A DNA stretch of 64,000 bases from NCED01 sp035493955 (GCA_035493955.1 DATJHI010000013.1:1-64000); one strand, 5' to 3'; shown: positions 45,280 to 53,538, numbered from the stretch's first letter. Program-made: numbers and translations. Notes: generated from the sequence alone by a model not told the origin.

Positions 45280-45729
45280 ATGTCACGCACCGTCCCGGAG
45301 CTGGGCCCTTCCCATTTCGCCGAGGCCCGCAGGGCGGAACAGGCTCAGGCGGCCCTGGCCCGGCGCCATGCGGCGATGGCGGACCTGGCCGCCCTTCATG
45401 CGGCGCAGGACAATTTCGCCCGCCAAGCGGACGAGGCCTACGCCTGCGGGGCGGCCTCCGCCCGACGCGATTGCGACATCCTGGAAGAGATCGCCCACCA
45501 GCTGGCGTTGGCCATTGAAGGGCTGGAACCGACCTTTGCCCAACTCGACGTCGCCCGTGACGTGGCGCTCTACCGCGGCGCAGCGGTCGGCAGGACCCGC
45601 AGCCGGTACGATCCGGCCCGATTGGCGAGCGCGACGGCGGAGGTCATGGCGGAAGAAACCCTGTCTGGACCCGCAGCCGCGGTCCTGACCGCGGCCGTGC
45701 GGGCGATCGGGGCCCGAAAGCGGCTCTAG
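45280..45729 (+). CDS. hypothetical helical protein, 149 aa
   Basis: Ala/Glu-rich with coiled-coil character: AEARRAEQAQAALARRHAAM, ILEEIAHQLALAIEGLEPTF. No family recognised. Directly behind two palindromes, so likely part of the S24 regulon. Confidence 0.65.
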   Translation: MSRTVPELGPSHFAEARRAEQAQAALARRHAAMADLAALHAAQDNFARQADEAYACGAASARRDCDILEEIAHQLALAIEGLEPTFAQLDVARDVALYRGAAVGRTRSRYDPARLASATAEVMAEETLSGPAAAVLTAAVRAIGARKRL

Positions 45730-45887
45730 GTCGGCGCAGCGCGCCGGGAAAACCGGGGAGAGGCCTTGCAAACCCGCCGCAAAATCTTTCGCCGTCGACT
45801 TCCATTTTCCGGGGTCAAAACGTCTTAGTATCCAACGACCGGACTCTCGCAATCGGGCGGGAAAAATGTCGAACGGGCTGAACCCAG

Positions 45888-46439
45888 ATGGGGAAGCTGC
45901 AGCCGAAGGATGACCTTCTGCCTGGAAGAGACGGTCCTTCGACCAGTTTGATCGAACGGCTTTTTCGGGAGCACAACGACACCTTGCTCCGCTTCCTGCG
46001 CGCGCGCCTGAAAAGCGATGCGGACGCGCGTGAGGCGGCCCAAGAAGCTTACGTGCGCCTGCTGCAGCTCGACCGCTCCGATCAGCCGTCATTTTTGCGC
46101 GCCTATCTGTTCAAGATCGCGTCCAACGTCGCCACCGACATGCTCCGGCGGCAAAGCGTGCAGGCCCGGTTTGCGCCGGCGGACGAACCCAGCCCCGGCG
46201 AAGGCGCGGAACAGGAACATGCCCTGTCCGCTCGCCAGCAGCTGATGCTGGTGCAAGACGCCCTCAATGAATTGCCGCCCCGCTGCCGGGAGGCGTTCCT
46301 GCTGAGACGTCAGGATCAGCTGGCGACGATCCAGATTGGAGAGCGGCTCGGTGTCAGTGATCGCATGGTAAGACTGTATCTCGCCCGCGCCATCGAACAC
46401 GTGCAGCACGCGCTTGCTCGGGCGGAGCGACGGGGATGA
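45888..46439 (+). CDS. ECF (FecI-type) RNA polymerase sigma factor
   Basis: 183 residues: sigma2 (LIERLFREHNDTLLRFLRAR, DAREAAQEAYVRLLQLDR) and sigma4 (LNELPPRCREAFLLRRQDQL, GVSDRMVRLYLARAIEH). FecI-type factors activate TonB receptor genes, but none follows here. Overlaps fecR by four bases. Confidence 0.92.
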   Translation: MGKLQPKDDLLPGRDGPSTSLIERLFREHNDTLLRFLRARLKSDADAREAAQEAYVRLLQLDRSDQPSFLRAYLFKIASNVATDMLRRQSVQARFAPADEPSPGEGAEQEHALSARQQLMLVQDALNELPPRCREAFLLRRQDQLATIQIGERLGVSDRMVRLYLARAIEHVQHALARAERRG

Positions 46440-47626
46440 GCGCGATGAATTTGCGATCTTCCCAAACCCAGGCCGACGTCGAGGCGAAAGCCCGCGAATG
46501 GTTCATCCGTCTGCTGGACGAGGATGTGGCCCGCGAGGAGCTGTTGGCGTGGGGCGCCTGGCTGGACGCTGACGCCAGTCACCGAGCGGCGTACGAACGT
46601 GTCGAGGATGCCTGGCAACACATGCGGGCGGCCGAAGCCACGGCGCCCGACGCTGAGGAACTGGCGGCGGATCGCTATGTCCCCGACCTTTCCGTCTCCC
46701 AATGGCGCAAGGCGCGGCGCGCACGCCTGAAGCTTGTTTCGTCCATAGTCGTCTCGCTGATCGCCGTCCTCTCCGTCGCCCTGGTCGGCTGGTTTTGGGC
46801 CAACTCATCCGTTGCTCCGCCCCAACAGTTCGCGACACAGCGGGCGCGGCATACGGAGGCCCACCTGCCGGACGGCTCGCGCATCCAACTCGGGGCCATG
46901 ACGACCCTCAACGTCGCCTTCAGCGCGCGCCACCGGGAAGTCGGCATGGTCGGCGGGGAGGCGCTGTTCCACGTCGCCCACGACCACCGGCGGCCCTTCG
47001 TGGTGCGAACGCCTCTGGCGGCCATCACCGCGGTGGGCACGGCGTTCGACGTCGACATCGAAACCCACGCGGTCACCCTGACCGTGACCGAAGGCGTCGT
47101 CAGCGTTGCGCCGGACCCCCACGCCAACGAAGCTTTTCGCAAGAGGCCCAGGGTCGATCAGCCGATCCGGATCCGCGCCGGACAGAACCTGAGAATGGAG
47201 TGGGACGGCGCCCACCTGATCCTGGCCCTGAGCGACAGCCAGTCCGGCGCCACCTGGACGGACGGACGGCTGGAATACCGGAACACGCCGTTGCGATCGG
47301 TGATCGATGACGTCAACCGCTATACGACAAAGCCGATCATCATCGCCGACCCCAACCTTGCCTATCTTCAATATACCGGGACGGTCCAGTTGGAGGCGGC
47401 CGACACCTGGGCGTTGGGCTTGCCCGCCGCGTTCCCGCTCACCGTCGAGTTGAACGACCGTGGCGAGTTCGTTCTGCGGCAAAAATCCGCGGCTTCGTTG
47501 CCGGTAAACCTGCCGTCGGGGACGACGCTCCCGTCCACCGCGGGCCGTCCCCGGGGCTTCCTTTTTGACGTGGTGTTTTCCCGCCGTCCCGGCATCGGCC
47601 AGGCGGTCACGACAACGGAAAACTGA
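46436..47626 (+). CDS. FecR-type anti-sigma factor with C-terminal STN-like domain
   Basis: 396 residues: DUF4880-like start (WFIRLLDEDVAREELLAWGA), one span (LVSSIVVSLIAVLSVALVGW), the FecR domain (AHLPDGSRIQLGAMTTLNVA, VVRTPLAAITAVGTAFDVDI), then a C-terminal region (GRLEYRNTPLRSVIDDVNRY) like the STN domain of secretins and TonB receptors. No receptor gene downstream. Confidence 0.9.
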   Translation: MSAMNLRSSQTQADVEAKAREWFIRLLDEDVAREELLAWGAWLDADASHRAAYERVEDAWQHMRAAEATAPDAEELAADRYVPDLSVSQWRKARRARLKLVSSIVVSLIAVLSVALVGWFWANSSVAPPQQFATQRARHTEAHLPDGSRIQLGAMTTLNVAFSARHREVGMVGGEALFHVAHDHRRPFVVRTPLAAITAVGTAFDVDIETHAVTLTVTEGVVSVAPDPHANEAFRKRPRVDQPIRIRAGQNLRMEWDGAHLILALSDSQSGATWTDGRLEYRNTPLRSVIDDVNRYTTKPIIIADPNLAYLQYTGTVQLEAADTWALGLPAAFPLTVELNDRGEFVLRQKSAASLPVNLPSGTTLPSTAGRPRGFLFDVVFSRRPGIGQAVTTTEN

Positions 47627-47718
47627 TGTGAAGGCGACGGCGCCGGTTTTCCTCGCGGCCAGGCTGCCCATGGCTCCTGCCCCCGCCCGCCTTGAGTCCG
47701 ACGCAGGACGGAAGCCCC

Positions 47719-48141
47719 ATGGTCGAAGCTTTTAAGCTGCCTCCGATGATTCCCGCCGGCGGGATAACGCCCTATCTGACCGTCCCCGACGGCAAGGCGG
47801 CGATAGCGGTGGCTTTCTACACCGCCGCCTTCGGGGCCGTCGAACTGTTCCGCAACCTAGCCGACGACGGCGAGAGGATCATGCACAGCCGGCTGTTGAT
47901 CAATGACGGCCTGGTGATGCTGGCCGATGATTTCCCCGAGTACCGCGGAGGCGCCGCGATGACCAAGCCGAACGCGGTGAGCTTCCACCTGCAGGTCGAC
48001 GACGCCGATGCGTGGTGGAGCCGGGCCATAGCCGCGGGCGCCCGCGTGAAGATGCCCATGGGCGACATGTTCTGGGATGGCCGCTATGGTCAGCTCACCG
48101 ATCCGTTCGGTCACTCCTGGTCGATCGCCGCTCCCCTGTAG
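47719..48141 (+). CDS. VOC family (PhnB-like) protein
   Basis: 140 residues: GGITPYLTVPDGKAAIAVAF, SFHLQVDDADAWWSRAIAAG, and FWDGRYGQLTDPFGHSWSIA, the usual glyoxalase/PhnB pattern. Function not assignable. Confidence 0.88.
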   Translation: MVEAFKLPPMIPAGGITPYLTVPDGKAAIAVAFYTAAFGAVELFRNLADDGERIMHSRLLINDGLVMLADDFPEYRGGAAMTKPNAVSFHLQVDDADAWWSRAIAAGARVKMPMGDMFWDGRYGQLTDPFGHSWSIAAPL

Positions 48142-48404
48142 GAAGCCAAGGCCGGCGCGCCTCCCCAGTTTCCGTCAGCCGTTCCTGGAAGGCTCCGGCG
48201 ACCTCGGAGCGCATGGATCGGGGCCCGCCAAGCAAACGAAGCCGAGCGCCCGAAACGGCCGCCGCCGTCCTGAGATTCGCATTGCCGCAGGAGGCGTAAA
48301 GGTCGAAGGAATTACGGCGGAATCCTTGCGCAGCTGCGCTTGTGATCGCGGACGGACGGGCGGGCCGATCAAGGCCCGGCAACGAACGAGATTCGTGAGG
48401 TCCA

Positions 48405-49019
48405 ATGCAGCTCTACTACTCCCCCTATTCCCCCTATGTCCGGAAGGTTCTGGTCTGCGCCGAAGAACTGGGAGTTCCGATCGAACGTCTGGATTCGGCG
48501 GCTCATCCGATCTCCAGAGACCAGACGATCGTCAGCGACAATCCTCTGGGCCAGGTTCCGACCCTGCTCGCGCCCGACGGATCGGCGCTCCACGACAGCC
48601 GGGTCATCTGCGAGTATCTGAACGATCTGGCCGGGGGGACATTGTTTCCCCCGGCCTCCGCAGGGCGTTGGGATCGGTTGGTCGAACAATCCCTCGCCGA
48701 TGGTCTGTGCGCGGCGGCGCTCTCAATGCGTTACGAACAGGTGGTTCGCCCGGCCGAAGTCAGGTTTGAGCCCTGGGTGGAGGCGCAGCACCAGAAGATC
48801 GTCTCAGCCCTCGACAAGTTCGAACACTGGACGCCGACGTTCGCTGATCGCGTCGACATCGGCGTGATTTCGATCGCCTGCTCGCTCGGATATCTCGACC
48901 TTCGGTTTCCGGAACGTCCATGGCGGCATCGGCCCCTGCTCGCGGCTTGGCATGAGCGGTTTTCGCAACGCCCGTCCATGCGCAAGACCGCGCACCCGCA
49001 AACCGGGGCGCCGTCCTAG
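48405..49019 (+). CDS. glutathione S-transferase family protein
   Basis: 204 residues: N-terminal thioredoxin-like domain (LYYSPYSPYVRKVLVCAEEL, GQVPTLLAPDGSALHDSRVI) and an all-helical C-terminal domain. The 264 bp before it hold nothing I can identify. It is the last host gene before the second prophage. Confidence 0.92.
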   Translation: MQLYYSPYSPYVRKVLVCAEELGVPIERLDSAAHPISRDQTIVSDNPLGQVPTLLAPDGSALHDSRVICEYLNDLAGGTLFPPASAGRWDRLVEQSLADGLCAAALSMRYEQVVRPAEVRFEPWVEAQHQKIVSALDKFEHWTPTFADRVDIGVISIACSLGYLDLRFPERPWRHRPLLAAWHERFSQRPSMRKTAHPQTGAPS

Positions 49020-49058
49020 GCCTTCGGGACAGCCGGACCTCTAACCGATTGATTTATC

Positions 49059-49102
49059 TGGCTGGGGGACAAGGACTCGAACCTTGAATGACGGTACCAA
49101 AA
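49059..49102 (-). other. displaced 3' part of tRNA-Gln, prophage attachment site
   Basis: Minus strand: TTTTGGTACCGTC, then CAAGGTTCGAGTCCTTG as the T arm, TCCCCCA acceptor strand, discriminator G and CCA. This matches tRNA-Gln(UUG) from the anticodon loop to the 3' end. The bases before it do not pair with the anticodon stem, so the 5' half is missing. Everything to the right is phage; the intact tRNA should lie at the other prophage end. Confidence 0.8.
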
Positions 49103-49104
49103 TC

Positions 49105-49347
49105 GCGCCTGTTGCTTATGAATACAGGCGCTTGGCTGTAAAAGATCGCGCGATCAACCCCAACTGGATCAATAACATGCCGGCTCTAGGTAAAAGGTAT
49201 TTCGGCCCAGATCAATGTGGGCGAGCGCGTGCAGCTGGGGGCGGCTACACGCACGCACCCCCACCCGATCCGCGCTGGGCGGTGGCTGCGTGACGAACGG
49301 CGTTCGTGATAACCCTAGGTCCCAACACGGCGGGGGAGGACGAAGCG
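49105..49347. other. attachment-flanking non-coding region
   Basis: Next to the att site is an exact hairpin GCGCCTGT / ACAGGCGC (49105-49131), and the palindrome GATCGCGCGATC at about 49144-49155; these may be integrase arm sites or a terminator. The dispersed palindrome follows at 49293. Small frames here look accidental. No integrase gene is found at this end. Confidence 0.5.
49293..49307. repeat. dispersed prophage palindrome, copy 1
   Basis: ACGAACG-G-CGTTCGT, exact inverted repeat with one central base. Others at 56871, 57708 and 62689. Confidence 0.7.
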
Positions 49348-49677
49348 GTGAGCGGAATGACGCGGCGGGCGACATTAGCCGTGATGCTTAAGAGCCGCTG
49401 GGTCGAGGTCGCCCGACTGTCGGAGTTCGGAGCGCCGCTCGATGATAGAGGGAGGGTCTTGCCGCTTCAGGCGCAGGGAGCCGGTGTGATGGCCGACGGA
49501 TTTGACATGTCCGCGATCCCGCCACTGCCGCTGACTTGGCGCGTTCGTATGGACGGCCGCTACTGGCAATTCACCTCGAACGATTGTGAATTCACCTCCA
49601 TACCCGGCGAGCTTACGCAGATGCGATTTCGCATATCGCCCACGATTGTCCACGGCGAGGAGCCGACCGATCCATGA
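49348..49677 (+). CDS. phage hypothetical protein, 109 aa
   Basis: GTG 49348 after GGGGGAGGACGAAGC. MTRRATLAVMLKSRWVEVAR; RMDGRYWQFTSNDCEF. Not recognised. First gene of the early operon. Confidence 0.55.
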   Translation: MSGMTRRATLAVMLKSRWVEVARLSEFGAPLDDRGRVLPLQAQGAGVMADGFDMSAIPPLPLTWRVRMDGRYWQFTSNDCEFTSIPGELTQMRFRISPTIVHGEEPTDP

Positions 49678-49696
49678 CCGTGACCCCACCCCCGGC

Positions 49697-49813
49697 ATGC
49701 TCGCAGCCATCGAACCGGCGCTTGGCAAAGACTTTAACGGGTGGCAGCACGTGGCCGCCATCAAGGCCTGGAAGGCCATGATCGATGCCGCCATGCTGGA
49801 ACAAAAGTCATGA
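49697..49813 (+). CDS. small phage protein, possibly frameshifted at its start
   Basis: MLAAIEPALGKDFNGWQHVA, IKAWKAMIDAAM: like short helical phage proteins with an upstream TPGM motif. The in-frame upstream HDRDPTPG has no start, while an ATG at 49674 in another frame stands one base off at a C-run. Either a later start or a one-base indel. Confidence 0.4.
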   Translation: MLAAIEPALGKDFNGWQHVAAIKAWKAMIDAAMLEQKS

Positions 49814-50085
49814 CCGCGGACGGTGTAAAACTGGCTCAGCCTGGGGTTCGCCAACAGACGCCTAAGGAGGCGTGGGAGTCGAGCTACGGAGCGGCATGGC
49901 CCGCGCTGATAAACGCCGGCGTCGCGGTGTTGGGCTCAAAACGCCCAATTGACGTTGGCCCCGGCGGTCGACCGCTTTTCCGCGACTACCACTACAAACT
50001 CGAAACTGGCCATTTCAACGGGCGTCCCTGGTATCGCGTAGTGTGCGAGGGCGAGTGCGTGGAAGAGGGCCCCCGCGATGTATAG
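49810..50085 (+). CDS. phage hypothetical protein, 91 aa
   Basis: ATGA overlap with the previous stop. MTADGVKLAQPGVRQQTPKE, then FRDYHYKLETGHFNGRPWYR. Not recognised. Codon use and coupling support it. Confidence 0.6.
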   Translation: MTADGVKLAQPGVRQQTPKEAWESSYGAAWPALINAGVAVLGSKRPIDVGPGGRPLFRDYHYKLETGHFNGRPWYRVVCEGECVEEGPRDV

Positions 50086-50088
50086 GAA

Positions 50089-50325
50089 GTGACCGTGACA
50101 CCTGCACCCCGCGGGCCCACTTCCCACCGCCTAATCGGCCTCTATGTCGGCGCCGCGCTGATCTGCACCGGTGAAGCCATTGGCGTCCGCATGGCGTTCG
50201 ACGCGGGATCGTGGGGGCTAACCCTTTTTGCAGCGGCGGCTTGGGCGACGACCGCATTGACTGCCGCCCTCCTACACCAAGCAATGACTACAGGCGCGGC
50301 AGCCGGGACACGACTCGACTCCTGA
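50089..50325 (+). CDS. phage two-span membrane protein, 78 aa
   Basis: GTG 50089, 3 bp after the previous stop. Two hydrophobic helices (LIGLYVGAALICTGEAIGV; LFAAAAWATTALTAALLH). Role unknown. Confidence 0.55.
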   Translation: MTVTPAPRGPTSHRLIGLYVGAALICTGEAIGVRMAFDAGSWGLTLFAAAAWATTALTAALLHQAMTTGAAAGTRLDS

Positions 50326-50382
50326 TCGCTTCGCCCCCAAACCGACTCGACTCCACCCATCCCCGGCGCCACATCCAAAACC

Positions 50383-50697
50383 ATGGACCCGGCCCCAATC
50401 GACCCAGCCGTGATGCAGGAGATGCGGGAGCGCCTGGCCCAGCCCCAGCCGTGCACGGCGTCAGGCTGGACCGTCGGCGGGTACGCTCGGCCGGTCTGGA
50501 CGCCAGGCGGCTTTCTGGCCCGCGGGGATCGATACCTGCTCACCTGTCCCAATGGCCACCGGCGCGAGGCCCCGCTCCAGGCGCTTATCGACGCGGGCCG
50601 AGGCGACCTCCCCATGCACACCTTCCACTGGCGCTGCCCGATCTGCGGGGCGGACGGCGCGACGGTCGAGTTGGATCTGAGGAGCCGGCGACCGTGA
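50383..50697 (+). CDS. phage zinc-ribbon-like protein, 104 aa
   Basis: Cys in LLTCPNGHRREAPL and WRCPICGADG could bind zinc. MDPAPIDPAVMQEMRERLAQ start. Not otherwise recognised. Confidence 0.6.
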   Translation: MDPAPIDPAVMQEMRERLAQPQPCTASGWTVGGYARPVWTPGGFLARGDRYLLTCPNGHRREAPLQALIDAGRGDLPMHTFHWRCPICGADGATVELDLRSRRP

Positions 50698-50951
50698 GAA
50701 AACTCATTGCCGCCGTCGAAGGTGCGATGTCCGACAGCGGCGAGGCCAAGCCCTGGCCCGCAACCATGCGCCGGTCGAAGGACTTCCGCATCGTCCACGA
50801 GGGGCGGCAATATGGGGGATGGTTCGAGGTCGAGGGCGGGGACGTCCTGGTCGCCTCCGCCTACGGCTCGAAACGGGGACCCAAGGGGCGCCGGGATGCG
50901 CTGAAGGTGGCCGAGGCTCTGTTGCTGGAGATGGTGAAGGCGCGGCCGTGA
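50694..50951 (+). CDS. phage hypothetical protein, 85 aa
   Basis: GTGA overlap with the preceding stop. VRKLIAAVEGAMSDSGEAKP; FRIVHEGRQYGGWFEVEGGD. Not recognised. Confidence 0.55.
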   Translation: MRKLIAAVEGAMSDSGEAKPWPATMRRSKDFRIVHEGRQYGGWFEVEGGDVLVASAYGSKRGPKGRRDALKVAEALLLEMVKARP

Positions 50952-51373
50952 CGCTGCCCCTGGCCCTGGCCGCGATCTTGTCCTGTACGGCGCCCCATGT
51001 TCATGACGGAGACACTCTGACGTGCGCCGGCCAGCATGTGCGGCTCTGGGGGATGGACGCGCCCGAACTTGGCGGTTCCCCGCGCTGCCGGCGACCGACC
51101 GGCTGGGCCTGCGATCGCACCACCATGCGCTGGGGAATGCCGGCAAGGGACCGCCTCACCGCCCTCACGCGCGGCGAGGTGACGTGCGAGCCCATGGACG
51201 CGGACCGCTACCGGCGCGTCGTGGCGCGGTGTTCGGCTGGCGGGGTGGATCTGGACCGGGAGTTGGTGCGTGAGGGCCTGGCGCGCGACTATACCGCCTT
51301 CAGCCACGGGGCCTATCTGGCGGACGAGACGCCGGCGCGGCGGGAACGAGTGGGCATGTGGACCGCCCGTTGA
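50948..51373 (+). CDS. SNase-like (thermonuclease family) protein, early operon
   Basis: GTGA overlap. 141 residues: signal-like start (TLPLALAAILSCTAPHV), then HDGDTLTCAGQHVRLWGMDA (catalytic Asp/Arg region), and REGLARDYTAFSHGAY. Staphylococcal-nuclease fold. Possibly exported. A second such protein is at 55543-56013. Confidence 0.8.
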   Translation: MTLPLALAAILSCTAPHVHDGDTLTCAGQHVRLWGMDAPELGGSPRCRRPTGWACDRTTMRWGMPARDRLTALTRGEVTCEPMDADRYRRVVARCSAGGVDLDRELVREGLARDYTAFSHGAYLADETPARRERVGMWTAR

Positions 51374-51516
51374 AGCGCCTGCCGCCGATCATCGGCCTGC
51401 TGGAAGGCGACGGGGAGGCGACGACGTTCTCCGATGGGCCGGTGATCGTGGAGCGCCGGTCGCCGCCTGCTGAGCCCGGCAGCGAGAGCGAGCGCGGCCT
51501 GGATCCGCCGGTCTAG
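51358..51516 (+). CDS. small phage protein, 52 aa
   Basis: GTG 51358 or TTG 51370 (TTGA overlap). LKRLPPIIGLLEGDGEATTF, acidic end. Tail-to-tail with the HTH gene. Weakly supported. Confidence 0.35.
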   Translation: MDRPLKRLPPIIGLLEGDGEATTFSDGPVIVERRSPPAEPGSESERGLDPPV

Positions 51517-51797
51517 CCCTTCCGCTTGGTCTCGCGCTCGCGGCGGACCCTGGCGAGCCAATCTTCCCTTTGCGCATCCGACATGCCTTCCAGGGCCACG
51601 AGCGCCGCCAGCAGATAGCCGGGCATACCCCAGTCACCGCGCAGCTGACGGGAGACCGTGTTCTCAGGCGAGCCTAGCAGATCGGCGAACCGCTTTTGGG
51701 TCCAGCCGGTCTCCTTCAGACGAACCTGCCATTCCGTGCCCTTCACCGCGTCAGCGGGTAGCGCTTCCGGGCGAGTCTCACAAGCGATCAACGTCAC
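51513..51797 (-). CDS. XRE-like HTH protein, 94 aa
   Basis: WQVRLKETGWTQKRFADLLG and SPENTVSRQLRGDWGMP form an HTH. Lone minus-strand gene in the early region, divergent from 51879: probably the phage repressor or Cro-like protein. Confidence 0.75.
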   Translation of the reverse strand: MTLIACETRPEALPADAVKGTEWQVRLKETGWTQKRFADLLGSPENTVSRQLRGDWGMPGYLLAALVALEGMSDAQREDWLARVRRERETKRKG

Positions 51798-51849
51798 GTG
51801 GATTCCCTATTGACCCCGTAATGTTCGTGACGTAGATATATACGTGACG
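51792..51849. promoter_or_regulatory. CGTGACG box array
   Basis: CGTCACG (51792-51798, inverted), CGTGACG (51826-51832) and CGTGACG (51843-51849) lie around an AT-rich TAGATATATA core, likely the divergent promoter and operators for the HTH protein. Confidence 0.6.
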
Positions 51850-51878
51850 CACATTTGTGGCAAGCGGAGGATGGGGCG

Positions 51879-52253
51879 ATGGCGCATTTTGACTACACGG
51901 TAAGGGGTTGCTGGCCCTTCCCGCTGGACATGCTCCGGCATGACGGGTCCCGCGCGGCCTCCGCGGCAGATCAGGCGATGATCGACCGCTTGTCCGCGGA
52001 GCACGCGCCAGACCGCGCAGCTTTCGAGAAAGTGGACATCAACCTCTCCGGCCCCAACAAGCCAAACACCGCGCGCTGGGAGAGCTTCGGCTGGTCCGTG
52101 CCCGGCGATCTCGAACACCAGTGGATCAAGCGCGAACGGGAGAAGGGGCGGCGCGCGTCCGCCCTTCTCCAGTCAGCCTTGGGCAAGTTGTCGCCTGAGG
52201 AGGCCGAAGCAGTCCGCACCGCCATCGCCGCTGACCGACAGGCGGTGTCGTGA
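51879..52253 (+). CDS. phage hypothetical protein, 124 aa
   Basis: CGGAGGATGGGGCG before ATG 51879. MAHFDYTVRGCWPFPLDMLR, basic helical end with KREREKGRRASALL. Not recognised. Confidence 0.6.
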   Translation: MAHFDYTVRGCWPFPLDMLRHDGSRAASAADQAMIDRLSAEHAPDRAAFEKVDINLSGPNKPNTARWESFGWSVPGDLEHQWIKREREKGRRASALLQSALGKLSPEEAEAVRTAIAADRQAVS

Positions 52254-52492
52254 TGACCGAGCAAGCCAAGCACACGGCGTGGTCAGCCGAGTACAACGCC
52301 GACAACCCCGCATCGGCAGAGGATCAGGAAGCGGCGCGGGCACGCTACGGCTGGGTCTGCAATTGGACCGGCGCTTGGTGCCCCTCGGGCTGCGGATCGC
52401 CCTGCACCTACCGCATCGACAGCACCCTATGCGGGGGCGGGATCATCGAGAACGATTTTAATCGCGCCGCCATCGCCAAGGCGAAGGGCTAG
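52253..52492 (+). CDS. phage small Cys-rich protein, 79 aa
   Basis: ATG 52253 overlaps the stop before it. WVCNWTGAWCPSGCGSPCTY has four Cys that may bind metal. Unknown. Confidence 0.55.
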   Translation: MTEQAKHTAWSAEYNADNPASAEDQEAARARYGWVCNWTGAWCPSGCGSPCTYRIDSTLCGGGIIENDFNRAAIAKAKG

Positions 52493-52546
52493 CCACCCGG
52501 AACCGCCCACCCTCCGCCGGGTTCCCCATCCAACGGGGGGGGGGCC

Positions 52547-53122
52547 ATGTGTAACGACTACGAGCAGCACATCACCTGGAAGGCCTACTGCGAGGCGATG
52601 CAGTCGATCGCGCTCAACATCCCAACGCGCCAGGGCGAGCTGGACCTGCCCCACGCCGACCACATCAGGATCACCGACCCGGCCCCGATTGTCGTCCCCA
52701 CGGGCAATCCGGCCGAGGTCGAGCTCCAGCAGATGCGGTGGAGCTGGCCGGCGCCGAACGGCAAGCCCGTGTTCAACTTCCGCTCCGAGGGCCGGCGGTT
52801 CGGCGACAGCCTCCGCTGTGTGATCCCGGCGAGCGCCTTCTTCGAATTCACCGGCGAGCGCTCGCCCAAGATCCGCCACCGCTTCACCCTGCGCGGCGCG
52901 CCGTTCATGGGCATCGCCGGGCTGTGGAAGCCTGGGACCGGCAATGAGCGCGCCCGGTTCACCATGCTCACCACGGAGCCGGGACCGGACATAGCGCCCT
53001 ACCACGGCCGCCAGATCGCGGTCCTACGGCCAGAAGACTGGGCGGCGTGGCTATGGCTGACCAGGCCGGAGGGGGAACTGCTTCGGCCACTGCCGGCGGG
53101 GTCGTTGAGCGTGGGGGCTTGA
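52547..53122 (+). CDS. SRAP domain (SOS response-associated peptidase) protein
   Basis: 191 residues: catalytic Cys2 in MCNDYEQH; NFRSEGRRF in place of the usual N-A-R-S-E; RCVIPASAFFEF; HGRQIAVLRP. The YedK/HMCES fold crosslinks to abasic sites. Ten G in a row stand just before its start (52535-52544). The shift in the NARSE motif is unusual but Cys, Asn, Glu and His remain. Confidence 0.88.
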   Translation: MCNDYEQHITWKAYCEAMQSIALNIPTRQGELDLPHADHIRITDPAPIVVPTGNPAEVELQQMRWSWPAPNGKPVFNFRSEGRRFGDSLRCVIPASAFFEFTGERSPKIRHRFTLRGAPFMGIAGLWKPGTGNERARFTMLTTEPGPDIAPYHGRQIAVLRPEDWAAWLWLTRPEGELLRPLPAGSLSVGA

Positions 53123-53313
53123 AGGGGCTGTGTCGCGGCAAGGTGGCGAGTGGGACGGCCTGTCTCCCCCTCACCAGTCGGCTTTACGACGTTGCCGCTT
53201 CCCCGGGCCGAAGCCTCTAGCGGACGTAGCCGATCCCTACTGAAGTCCAAGACGCGGAAGGGTGTCGTGTTGCAGAGACCCCACGCCTTGCCGCAGCCCA
53301 ATCACGCTAGCAC

Positions 53314-53422
53314 AAAAGGCGACCCGGAACAGACCCCTCGAACCCCGCCGGGTCGCCCCGCACCCCAAAAAAAATACCCGGAAACCAATGTTTGCCCTTG
53401 TGACAAACCCGGTTTCCGGGTA
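53314..53422 (-). terminator. tandem intrinsic terminators
   Basis: On the minus strand, TACCCGGAAACC pairs with GGTTTCCGGGTA (53375-53386, 53411-53422), then eight T (53367-53374). Downstream GGCGACCC pairs with GGGTCGCC (53318-53325, 53350-53357) and is followed by TTTT. They back up the end of leftward late transcription. The rest of 53,123-53,460 holds no gene I can support. Confidence 0.75.
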
Positions 53423-53469
53423 CATATTCGGTGTCGGGCGGCTCCGCCCGGCGACTGAAGGAGGAAAGG

Positions 53470-53538
53470 ATGAGGTTCAACCTCAAACTTCGCCTCCGGG
53501 CCTTCGGGGTGAGACTAGCACTCTCAATCCGGTTCTAA
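53470..53538 (+). CDS. 22-residue cationic peptide, candidate leader
   Basis: AAGGAGGAAAGG stands directly before ATG 53470; the product starts MRFNLKLRLRAFGVRLAL, then SIRF. Amphipathic and basic. It is followed by a strong hairpin (GGCCCGGGGCG / CGCTCCGGGCC) before the HTH gene: either a leader peptide with attenuator or a membrane-active peptide. Confidence 0.45.
   Translation: MRFNLKLRLRAFGVRLALSIRF

Noticed and set aside
49084..49293. 69-codon plus frame over the att site
   Set aside because: Starts inside the tRNA fragment and has no good start signal.
49293..49307. LexA box
   Set aside because: Three-base spacing between GAAC and GTTC does not fit the Alphaproteobacterial GTTC-N7-GTTC form.
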